64,000 nt of DNA, from contig NZ_JAMYWQ010000006.1 of NCBI RefSeq assembly GCF_024160145.1, positions 99,232 to 163,231 on the forward strand, given 5' to 3'. Of this stretch, positions 30,724-37,276 are shown one piece after another (the stretch's first letter is position 1; each line of letters opens with the position of its first letter). This DNA is from Serratia nevei. GTDB taxonomy: Bacteria > Pseudomonadota > Gammaproteobacteria > Enterobacterales > Enterobacteriaceae. Below the pieces are notes generated by a model. That model saw only the letters and a list, made by a program, of their open reading frames with translations, ran no database searches and was not told the DNA's origin. The translations under genes were made by a program, and so were the position numbers.

Positions 30724-31623
30724 ATGAAAAAAAGCATGCGTTATCTGATGGCTATGGCCTTTTCCCTGAGTTTCTCCGCCCAGGCGCAGTTAGATCCGGC
30801 GCAGCCGTTATCCAGCGCGCCGCCCTACTCGCTGTTTGAGGAGTGGGCCCAGCCGATGGCACCGTTCCAGATCTTTCCGCAGGTGTATTACGTCGGCATG
30901 AGCAACCTGTCATCGGTCTTGCTGAGCACGCCGCAGGGGCTGATCCTGATCGATGCGGGGCTGGATGCCAGCGCGCCGCTCATCAAAGCGAATATCGAGC
31001 GGCTGGGGTTCAGCATCAAGGAGTTGAAATTCATTCTGAACAGCCATGCGCGGCTTGACCAGGCCGGCGGCATTGCGCGATTGAAGCGCTGGAGCGGCGC
31101 CAGGGTGGTCGCCAGCGCGGCCAATGCGAGGCAGCTGGCGCTGGGCGGGCGGCAGGACTTCGCGCTGGGGGATGCGCTCAGTTTCCCTGCGGTGCGAACG
31201 GATATCGTGGTGGGTGAGGGCGACAGCGTTACTCTGGGCGGCCTGACGCTGACCGCCATGCTGACGCCGGGTCACTTACCGGGCGCGACATCATGGTTGA
31301 CCACGTTGCGGCATAACGGCAAGCCTTATCGCTTCATCTATGCCGACAGCCTGGCTACGCCGGATTATTACCTGGTCAACAACAAGAATTATCCGCAGCT
31401 GGTGGAAGATATTCGCGGCAGTTTCGCCCGTCTGGCGCAGGTACAGGCGGATATCTTTATCGCCAACAAAGGGACGCGTTTTGATCTGGCCGGGAAATGG
31501 CGGCGTTTGCAGGCCGTCGATACGCAGGCGTTTATCGATCCTGCGGGGCTGCAGCGTTACGTGCGGGAGTCACAGCAGGGGTTTGAAGCGCAACTGAAGC
31601 GGCAGCGGCATGCCAAAGAATGA
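30724..31623 (+). CDS. Subclass B3 metallo-beta-lactamase, RQK variant
   Basis: A 299-residue secreted metallohydrolase; signal peptide ends near SFSAQAQ. The usual B3 motif HxHxDH is replaced by SHARLDQAGG, giving His116, Arg118, Asp120 and Gln121 in standard numbering. His196 is kept (LTPGHLPGATSW) and position 263 is Lys (IANKGTRFD). Arg-Gln-Lys is the signature of the B3-RQK group, which includes SPR-1 of Serratia proteamaculans, reported to bind metal weakly until substrate is present. Antibiotic resistance is therefore not certain. Divergent from a LysR regulator. Confidence 0.87.
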   Translation: MKKSMRYLMAMAFSLSFSAQAQLDPAQPLSSAPPYSLFEEWAQPMAPFQIFPQVYYVGMSNLSSVLLSTPQGLILIDAGLDASAPLIKANIERLGFSIKELKFILNSHARLDQAGGIARLKRWSGARVVASAANARQLALGGRQDFALGDALSFPAVRTDIVVGEGDSVTLGGLTLTAMLTPGHLPGATSWLTTLRHNGKPYRFIYADSLATPDYYLVNNKNYPQLVEDIRGSFARLAQVQADIFIANKGTRFDLAGKWRRLQAVDTQAFIDPAGLQRYVRESQQGFEAQLKRQRHAKE

Positions 31624-31725
31624 CCGGCGCGCGAAAAACGCACCGATCAACAAAGCGGCATTTGTAGAAAAGCCTTTCCGCTTCTAGACTTGGGGAACAA
31701 TAAACGCACTCCAAGAGGACAAGCT

Positions 31726-32055
31726 ATGACGAAGAAGTTGGTTTTGGCCGTCGGCACTGCGGTGGTATTTTCCATTCTTGCCGGCTGCACCGCTTATGAC
31801 CGCGCAACCAGTTATGTCAATGAGCCGGTGGTCAGCGATGTCAAAGTAGGGATGACCAAACAGCAGGTGCGGGCTATCGCCGGACCGCCGTCGACCTCCG
31901 CCACCTTGGTTCATGCGCAGGGCACCTGCGACACCTATGCCGTGGCGCCGCGCGACGGCAAGGTGCAGACGTACTTTGTCAGCTACAACGATACGGGCCA
32001 CGTCATGAACAAGGGCTATCAAACCTGTTCAGACTACGATTCGCAGCCTAAGTAA
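31726..32055 (+). CDS. osmE: Osmotically inducible lipoprotein OsmE
   Basis: A 109-residue lipoprotein with lipobox LAGC (Cys21) and a SmpA/OmlA-like domain (VKVGMTKQQVRAIAGPPS, GTCDTY, NDTGHVMNKGYQTCSDYD), closely like E. coli OsmE. The lipid anchor puts it in the envelope; its role is unknown. ATG after AAGAGGACAAGCT. A CTAGACT element at 31684-31690 could be a stationary-phase (sigma-S) -10. Confidence 0.92.
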   Translation: MTKKLVLAVGTAVVFSILAGCTAYDRATSYVNEPVVSDVKVGMTKQQVRAIAGPPSTSATLVHAQGTCDTYAVAPRDGKVQTYFVSYNDTGHVMNKGYQTCSDYDSQPK

Positions 32056-32076
32056 TCGCGTTTTGGCCGAATAAGG

Positions 32077-32108
32077 AAGCCTCGCTTGCGCGGGGCTTTG
32101 CATTTTTT
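32077..32108 (+). terminator. osmE terminator
   Basis: Stem AAGCCTCGC / GCGGGGCTT around TTGC, followed by TTGCATTTTTT. Confidence 0.8.
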
Positions 32109-32171
32109 AAGCGTTTACGGCCTGAAGTTTAGGCAACTGCATCGCCAATGCCATTTTTTGCATGAAAACGA

Positions 32172-32200
32172 TAGACATTTCATAACGGTATCGCTAATAT
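32172..32200 (+). promoter_or_regulatory. Promoter of the tRNA-Ser/tRNA-Thr unit
   Basis: TAGACA (32172-32177), a 17-base spacer and TAATAT (32195-32200), followed by a GC-rich discriminator (CAGCGCCC), typical of stringently controlled stable RNA promoters. Confidence 0.6.
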
Positions 32201-32211
32201 CAGCGCCCATT

Positions 32212-32299
32212 GGAAGGATGGCCGAGTGGTTTAAGGCAACGGTCTTGAAAACCGTCGAGTGTAACAGCTCCCAGAGTTCGAATCTCTGTCCTTCCGCCA
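32212..32299 (+). tRNA. tRNA-Ser (anticodon TGA)
   Basis: An 88-base gene including encoded CCA. Acceptor stem GGAAGGA/TCCTTCC, D-arm GGCCGAGTGG, anticodon loop CTTGAAA with TGA, long variable arm GAGTGTAACAGCTC, and T-loop GTTCGAATC. Reads UCN serine codons. Cotranscribed with the next tRNA. Confidence 0.96.
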
Positions 32300-32305
32300 A
32301 ATTCA

Positions 32306-32381
<76 letters not shown>

Positions 32382-32389
32382 TGACAGAG

Positions 32390-32416
32390 GCCCCAGCAGT
32401 GATGCTGGGGCTTTTT
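32390..32416 (+). terminator. Terminator of the tRNA unit
   Basis: Perfect stem GCCCCAGCA / TGCTGGGGC with loop GTGA, then TTTTT, just after tRNA-Thr. Confidence 0.92.
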
Positions 32417-32442
32417 GTTATGAGCTGTGCGCTGGAAAAGAA

Positions 32443-32529
32443 AATGCCGCAGGATCAAATTGTGTCGGCATTAACCTAACCGATAGCCGGGGCTACATCA
32501 GCCACATGGAGCTTGGAACCTGCGGCATT
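32443..32529. repeat. Inverted repeat pair after the tRNA unit
   Basis: AATGCCGCAGG (32443-32453) and its perfect complement CCTGCGGCATT (32519-32529) are separated by 65 bases without a gene. A further hairpin ATAGCCGGC/GCCGGCTAT at 32572-32595 sits at the 3' end of the dinI-like gene and may end its transcript. No transposase or known repeat family was recognised. Confidence 0.5.
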
Positions 32530-32605
32530 CATCACTGATGATAGGGGCAAGTGGTTTATTCTGGCAGGAATATAGCCGGCGGGTGAGCCGGCTATCAGAT
32601 TGGGT

Positions 32606-32848
32606 TCAAATATCCGTGACCAGCCACTGATCCGCTTCTTCGAACATCTCTTCCAACATTCGGTTAAGCTTCTCACGATCGCTTTTGCTGGCGTCGGAAT
32701 TCAGGCCGTTGGCCTGCATCGGCTTCACGCGCACTTCCGCCTCCGGAAACAGCGCATGCACGCGTTTTTCCAGCTCGTTGCGGATAATCTCGGCGGCGTT
32801 GGGTAGCCCAGCGACGTTGCGTTTGTCGTACACCAATTCTACAAACAT
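32606..32848 (-). CDS. DinI-family SOS protein
   Basis: An 80-residue DinI-like protein. E. coli DinI binds RecA filaments and tunes the SOS response. The pattern of an N-terminal beta strand (MFVELVYD), an amphipathic helix (AAEIIRNELEKRVHALFPEAEVRVK) and the acidic C-terminal helix (DREKLNRMLEEMFEEADQWLV) fits the family. A strong LexA box lies 15 bases upstream. Ribosome site AGGTGAGTC. Genes of this type are common in phages and near tRNAs, so it may be a phage survivor. Confidence 0.85.
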   Translation of the reverse strand: MFVELVYDKRNVAGLPNAAEIIRNELEKRVHALFPEAEVRVKPMQANGLNSDASKSDREKLNRMLEEMFEEADQWLVTDI

Positions 32849-32862
32849 GACTCACCTGTAAA

Positions 32863-32882
32863 TACTGATTTAATGTACAGTA
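32863..32882. promoter_or_regulatory. LexA box
   Basis: TACTGATTTAATGTACAGTA agrees with the LexA operator (TACTGTATATATATACAGTA) at both outer arms and much of the centre. Its place just before the dinI-like gene indicates SOS control. Confidence 0.87.
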
Positions 32883-32929
32883 TTCTGGCCTGAGGAAGCC
32901 GGGTTGGCAAGAGGGGGGCGCAATTTTCC

Positions 32930-33290
32930 ATGATACGTTTTGCTTGCGCAGCGGAGCCTGCCGCTGAATCATTCTTTACCACCTGGCCGGTGGCCTGCAT
33001 TTTGCCCGCTCACTTCGCGCGTGAATCTTCCAAGGGCGTGACTATCCCTGCCGCGGGTATTTTTCTCCCGTACAACTTAGTACGTAAGGCGGTGGCGCCG
33101 GGCTGGGTGCTTCCTGGTGTTGGAGGCCCGACGCCACCTTTCTGGTCGCCGCTCTTGGCATAATATCGATCAACGCAGGTATTCGCCGGAACTCAGCGCT
33201 GCGGGCGCTGACGCAGCTTCTTCGCGTTCTGACAGAGAAAAAATCCCGGGTGTTGGGCAATAGTCGCTCTACGAGCGCTGAATAAAGCAT
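32930..33290 (-). pseudogene. Decayed coding relic, possibly phage-derived
   Basis: The minus strand holds broken frames. One reads GRKIPAAGIVTPLEDSRAK, a stop, then AGKMQATGQVVKNDSAAG; another gives VASGLQHQEAPSPAPPPYVL. This resembles short Ash/Icd-like frames of P4-type prophages as I remember them, but I cannot confirm it. The part at 32945-33040 aligns at DNA level with the HTH relic at 36588-36790. No intact gene is present. Confidence 0.4.
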
Positions 33291-33707
33291 TCAACTCATT
33301 TTGTTTAGAATTATTGAATCGGGATAGCGTTTGCTCTCCTGGTTGAGCTTCTGTGCGTTAAATTGCTGCGGGGTTAATGATTCGCATTTTGGGTTTCTCC
33401 CGCGTCAGCGATGGCGCGAATGTGATGAAGATGTCCCGCGTGTTGTAAAGCGCCTCTGATGTTTGATGAACGGGCATACGAGTTAGCCTGAGCAGATAGC
33501 GTTTTTATAAGTAATTTAAATCATTTCAATGGTAACCAGTAACGTTCGTCGGGCGCGGTGCTTTACAATAAAATCATTTTATTACAATGGCTTTTTTGTC
33601 TTCTCCTTATGCCAAACGCCCCGTGCCATTGTCATAACCACCCTGAAAGTGGTTTAATGCTTCCGATTAACTTTAATGACGCTAAAGTATAGGTTTAAAA
33701 CATTATA
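33291..33707. other. AT-rich leader of the island
   Basis: About 415 bases without a gene. Base composition turns AT-rich here. It contains hairpin AACCAC/GTGGTT (33636-33654) and palindrome ACTTTA-N7-TAAAGT (33670-33688), the latter a candidate operator for the downstream XRE regulator. A possible -10 (TATAAT, 33704-33709) overlaps the first ATG of that gene. Confidence 0.5.
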
Positions 33708-34361
33708 ATGCAACCAAACAACATTAAAATATCAGAAGAAAATGGTATGTCATTGAAAATGATAGGTGAAAACCTCACTTACCTTATGCGCATGCACGGG
33801 ATTGACGCCGGTCGGTTGAGCAGCGAAACAGGGATAGGCATTGCCACGATCAATAATCTGAGAAAAGGCGTAGGGAATCCCACGATCGCCACGCTTGCAT
33901 CCATTGGTGAATTTTTCAGCGTAAAAGTAGGGGAGTTGACTGACAAGGATTTAAGCGTCACGGGAGAGGGCAATCACAATGTGAGATCGCTCCCGCTCAT
34001 TAGCTACAGCGATGTAGAGCGTTTTCTGGCCAACGCGATAAAAACGGCTGATACCTATACGACAGAAGTTGATGACATGACGGACGATTCGCTGTTTGTG
34101 GTCGAGATAACGAATAATTCACTGTCGCCTGAATTAGACCGTGGAACGTATTGTGTGATCTCCCTCAAGGAGCCATTTTGCGATGGCGATATCGTCCTGG
34201 TTAAGCTGAAAAATTACCCAATATGCTTAAGACGAGTTTTTGTTTCTGACGACGACTTGTTGTTTACAAACATCTCATTAGATTCAGACAGCAGCGTGAA
34301 GTCCTATAGCGATTATGCGATCGTCGGTGTTTTATTGAAAACGATAAAGAGGCTGAAATAA
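33708..34361 (+). CDS. XRE-type regulator with inactive S24-like domain
   Basis: Up to 217 residues, like a lambda-type repressor. The N-terminal helix-turn-helix reads LTYLMRMHGIDAGRLSSETGIGIATINNLRKGVGNPTIATLASIGEFF. The C-terminal peptidase-S24 fold keeps the Ser-containing turn (NNSLSPELDRGTYCVI) and DGDIVLVKL, but the catalytic Lys region reads ICLRRV, so self-cleavage looks unlikely. Start at 33708 or, better, at ATG 33747 (MSLKMIGEN), because a possible -10 overlaps the first ATG. The next gene begins at the base after its stop. Low GC suggests recent acquisition. Confidence 0.78.
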   Translation: MQPNNIKISEENGMSLKMIGENLTYLMRMHGIDAGRLSSETGIGIATINNLRKGVGNPTIATLASIGEFFSVKVGELTDKDLSVTGEGNHNVRSLPLISYSDVERFLANAIKTADTYTTEVDDMTDDSLFVVEITNNSLSPELDRGTYCVISLKEPFCDGDIVLVKLKNYPICLRRVFVSDDDLLFTNISLDSDSSVKSYSDYAIVGVLLKTIKRLK

Positions 34362-34850
34362 ATGGATTTATTTAAAATAATGAGAAAGTTAAGAAAGATA
34401 TACTCTCCCAGTTACCTGTACACGTTAGATCGTAGTGTGATCCGAACGGCGGAGGGATATTGGCTTTTCAAAGAGTTTGGCACCCATACTTTCGTGAAAA
34501 AAAACTGGGGGCAACTTGTTGAGGGCGACTTTCTAAGGCACGTTAACCCGAAAGACATTGCTTTCATTGCCGAAACCGAGTCTAGAATAAAAATCGCCTC
34601 GGCCAAACTGTCGATTCATGAAGAGAAACGGAACTGTATGTGGACGTTGAAAAACGACGTTGACTCGATATCAATATCAGGGGCGGATTTTCTAAGGGAT
34701 CGCGATCTTGTCGACAAAACCGAGTCTTTGGATGCGACAAAAATCGCCTTTTATGCCGGCGTAAAGGAAGGCAGAGCACTCTCTGCCTCATTGAAAAATG
34801 CCAAGAAAAGCGACAGGTCTAAAAAAACAATACTGACTCTGATTAAATAA
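34362..34850 (+). CDS. Unknown protein, partner of the XRE regulator
   Basis: A 162-residue, basic protein that I do not recognise. No signal peptide or membrane helix. Visible features: a lysine/arginine-rich start (MRKLRKIYSPSYLYTLDR), aromatic block GYWLFKEFGTHTFVKKNWG, alternating strand-like segments (SISISGADFL) and a lysine-rich tail (SLKNAKKSDRSKKTI). It starts directly after the regulator stop, so the two are one operon. Its 3' end overlaps the convergent phosphoesterase gene by 8 bases. Base composition is AT-rich like the rest of the island. Confidence 0.65.
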   Translation: MDLFKIMRKLRKIYSPSYLYTLDRSVIRTAEGYWLFKEFGTHTFVKKNWGQLVEGDFLRHVNPKDIAFIAETESRIKIASAKLSIHEEKRNCMWTLKNDVDSISISGADFLRDRDLVDKTESLDATKIAFYAGVKEGRALSASLKNAKKSDRSKKTILTLIK

Positions 34851-35574
34851 ACCAGGGTTCGACGTGAATATGCTCATCGAAGGTAATCACGCTGAAAGCC
34901 GTGTTGTCTATGCTGCTGACATCGCTTGTGCCGTTTTTCCATTGCGAACAAATCGCCGGGGAAACAGAGATTAAAGTTTCCCCCAGCTTTCTTTGGAATA
35001 ACGTATGCGCATGGCCTGAACCGATAAACTTAACGTTTAATCGTTGGCAGAGGCTCAAAAACTCCTCGGCATTGCTTAACATACAGCTATCAACAATGGG
35101 GGTGCCTACAGGAATAGGGTGATGGTGCAAGAAGACAGCGATCTTTTTATTGCCACTCGAGACTATGGCCTTTTCAAGCGTTTCGAGCGAATGCGTCGAG
35201 ACCCTGCCGAAATCTTCATTATCAACCACCGAGTCGATGCTGAGCATGCGCCATTCGTCATCTTCAAACGAATTTATATCGTAGCTGCCACCCTGTTTGC
35301 GAGCCGCATCGTCCAGGTTCTTTTTGTTGTCGTGGTTGCCTGGGAACAAATAGAAAGGTAATGAAGCGCGGTTCATTATCTTAAAGAAGCGCTCATAAGA
35401 GGGGATATCGCCATCATGAGAGATATCACCCGTCACAATGATTAAGTCGGCATTGATGTTATCGGCATTGGCGTTAATGAAGTCGATGGCCCTGTCGAAA
35501 TTAGCAAGATGCTTCGAAGCCAGCGCGCTTTCATTAGGCATAATATGTATATCACTAATCTGAATTACTTTCAT
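34843..35574 (-). CDS. Calcineurin-like metallophosphoesterase
   Basis: A 243-residue dimetal phosphoesterase of the CpdA/class III cyclic-nucleotide phosphodiesterase type. All metal-site motifs are present: SDIH (7-10), TGDISHDG, PGNHD, LHHHP and GSGHAH. The reaction is likely hydrolysis of a phosphodiester; substrate unknown (cyclic nucleotide possible). ATG 35574 follows AGGGTATAGC, only 16 bases after the upstream VUT-family gene, so they are an operon. Confidence 0.85.
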   Translation of the reverse strand: MKVIQISDIHIMPNESALASKHLANFDRAIDFINANADNINADLIIVTGDISHDGDIPSYERFFKIMNRASLPFYLFPGNHDNKKNLDDAARKQGGSYDINSFEDDEWRMLSIDSVVDNEDFGRVSTHSLETLEKAIVSSGNKKIAVFLHHHPIPVGTPIVDSCMLSNAEEFLSLCQRLNVKFIGSGHAHTLFQRKLGETLISVSPAICSQWKNGTSDVSSIDNTAFSVITFDEHIHVEPWFI

Positions 35575-35590
35575 GCTATACCCTGTTATA

Positions 35591-36253
35591 TTATTTAAAT
35601 GGATTGTATGAGGTGCCCCAATCATAGTGATCGGTGTTTTCTATCTTCTTCACCCACTCGACCAAGGCGATAGCGAGCGGCAGCAATACGATGGAGACGA
35701 CAACTTTATAAGACCAGGTTGTGCTTATGATGTTAACCAGTTCCATGAAGGTATATTTTCCTGAAAGACTGATCGGATAGGCTGTCAGCAACAGGGCGGC
35801 CTGTGTAGACATGGAGCCAACAATATATCGGATAAAGAAGTATTTGCCGGAGAAGATAATCTTCATCTTTGAAATAATAAAGCCATTGACGAAGTAAGCG
35901 ACCGGAACGGACACCCAAGTGCCGATCATGACTCGCCAGAATTCGTGGTACAAAGAATAATAGTGTGTGGCGATATCGTTGTTTTCTGGCTGAATAATAG
36001 CTGAGAGATTAAGTATTATGACATATAAACTTTGGCAGAAGACCATAATCCATATTGCTCTCACCGACAATTTATAGCCGTAAACCTCAGTCAGCAATGT
36101 CGATATCAAGAAACACAGGGAGAAGACAATGCCGCTGGCCGTTATTTTAAAGCCATAGATATCAAAGACCTTATAAACCAACGTGTCGCAGGTGATCATA
36201 ATGGTCACCGTCAGGCCAACAAAAAGGCCATAGAGCTTGAGATTTCCTTGCAT
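35591..36253 (-). CDS. VUT-family (YhhQ-like) transporter
   Basis: A 220-residue inner membrane protein with about six hydrophobic segments. The pattern ASGIVFSLCFLISTLLTEVYGYKLS and later WSYKVVVSIVLLPLAIALVEWVKK fits the VUT/DUF165 family, whose E. coli member YhhQ imports queuosine precursors (preQ0/preQ1). The substrate here is only inferred. ATG follows AAGGAATAAAA. AT-rich; first gene of a two-gene operon with the phosphoesterase. It is a divergent relative, not the core yhhQ. Confidence 0.75.
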   Translation of the reverse strand: MQGNLKLYGLFVGLTVTIMITCDTLVYKVFDIYGFKITASGIVFSLCFLISTLLTEVYGYKLSVRAIWIMVFCQSLYVIILNLSAIIQPENNDIATHYYSLYHEFWRVMIGTWVSVPVAYFVNGFIISKMKIIFSGKYFFIRYIVGSMSTQAALLLTAYPISLSGKYTFMELVNIISTTWSYKVVVSIVLLPLAIALVEWVKKIENTDHYDWGTSYNPFK

Positions 36254-36587
36254 TTTTATTCCTTATTTAGTCGGTGTTATATTCGTTATCCATACTTATT
36301 TAAAGCGTAAACCAGGCGGCCAGATAGTGGCGTAATGATGCACGAGCCATGTCGTATGGCGATCATTTCTCTTCAACCAAGACGACGCCTCTCCTTTCCC
36401 TCACCGGGTTCCTGAAGGCGAAAGCGCTACGCTGGGTTTGCTGAAGAATGCTGATGGCCCGTTTGTTGGGAAAAGGTGACTTTACCGTAATCCATTAATA
36501 TTGCTAATGAATATATTACCTGGTTCGCGCTGTGTCAATCAGGGAAAGAGGAATACGGGACGTTAGCTTGATGAGGGCTTTAAGCGT
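36254..36587. other. Gene-free right margin of the island
   Basis: About 330 bases. The VUT gene promoter must lie here. An AT-rich patch (36490-36525) breaks otherwise mixed composition. No intact frame, RNA gene or terminator was found. Confidence 0.5.
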
Positions 36588-36790
36588 TCACTCCCGGGGC
36601 GTGGGCGGCAGAGCCTGCAGTTGAATCACCAGTTCGGCGAGGCCGGCGGCCTGCATTTTTCCATGACTTTCGCCCGGTGAACCTCCACGGTGCGCAGCGC
36701 GATATTCAGCCGCTCCGCCATTTCCCGATTCATCATGTCTCGCACCACCAGCTGCGCGATGTCGCGTTCTTTCGGCGTGAGCGTGCGGTA
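36588..36790 (-). pseudogene. LuxR/FixJ-type HTH relic of a response regulator
   Basis: The minus strand encodes the end of a NarL/FixJ-like DNA-binding domain: LTPKERDIAQLVV, MNREMAERLNIALRTVEVHRAKVMEK. The frame then breaks at an A-run; adding one A restores MQAAGLAELVIQLQALPPTPRE and a stop at 36590-36588. The receiver domain is missing and replaced at 36791 by unrelated sequence. In E. coli narP adjoins this tRNA-Pro, but the HTH here is FixJ-like, not NarP-like. Confidence 0.75.
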
Positions 36791-36913
36791 GCGCCGACCC
36801 GTTCAGTTCTCCGGCGGTGCAACCGGTGAATCCGGCCGCGCTGAACCCGGCGGACGTGATGCCCGGTGCGGCGGTGCGCCAGGGCGGCGCTCGTCAAACT
36901 TTCCGCGTAAACG
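36791..36913 (+). pseudogene. Possible C-terminal fragment of a lost gene
   Basis: In the plus strand a Pro/Ala-rich frame reads PAVQPVNPAALNPADVMPG and then GGARQTFRVNGRR before running into the 63-bp repeat. It has no start or ribosome site and abuts the HTH relic. It may be the tail of a disrupted gene; the family was not recognised. Confidence 0.3.
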
Positions 36914-37140
36914 GCAGACGAAAAAAAACCTGCTGTAACAGCAGGTTTTCTTGAATTTGGTCGGCATGAGAGGATTATGCGCATCTTCGATGCTTGCCCT
37001 GCGGGCCGTTGCTAAAGCAACGTGGTCTCACTGCGTTCGGCTCAAACCTCCTTCGGAGATTCTCATCCTCTCAGTGTGCAGACGAAAAAAAACCTGCTGT
37101 AACAGCAGGTTTTCTTGAATTTGGTCGGCATGAGAGGATT
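36914..37140. repeat. 63-bp direct repeat of the tRNA-Pro 3' end
   Basis: Positions 36914-36976 and 37078-37140 are identical over 63 bases. Each copy has the stem AACCTGCTG/CAGCAGGTT of the tRNA-Pro terminator and the last 19 bases of tRNA-Pro including CCA. The 101-base spacer ends with TCTCATCCTCTCAGTG, itself tRNA-border-like. This looks like an attachment-site duplication or the scar of a deleted tandem tRNA/element. Confidence 0.85.
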
Positions 37141-37198
37141 CGAACCTCCGACCCCCGACACCCCATGACGGTGCGCTACCAGGCTGCGCTACATGCCG
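37122..37198 (-). tRNA. proL: tRNA-Pro (anticodon GGG)
   Basis: A 77-base gene including CCA. Acceptor CGGCATG/CATGCCG, D-arm GCGCAGCCTGG, anticodon loop ATGGGGT with GGG, T-loop GGTTCGAATCC. Matches E. coli proL in sequence and in being next to yejM. Terminator stem AACCTGCTG/CAGCAGGTT lies at 37091-37110. Confidence 0.95.
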
Positions 37199-37276
37199 AC
37201 GCTATGAAAAATCATACTACCGATTCCCGATGTTAATGCAAGCGTCTCGCCACTTGATTGCTTTAGTTTTAAGCAG

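Noticed and set aside
36588..36790. Remnant of narP, which adjoins proL in E. coli
   Set aside because: The HTH helices read RTVEVHRAKVMEK, a FixJ-type pattern; NarP has a TVKVHIRNLL-type helix.
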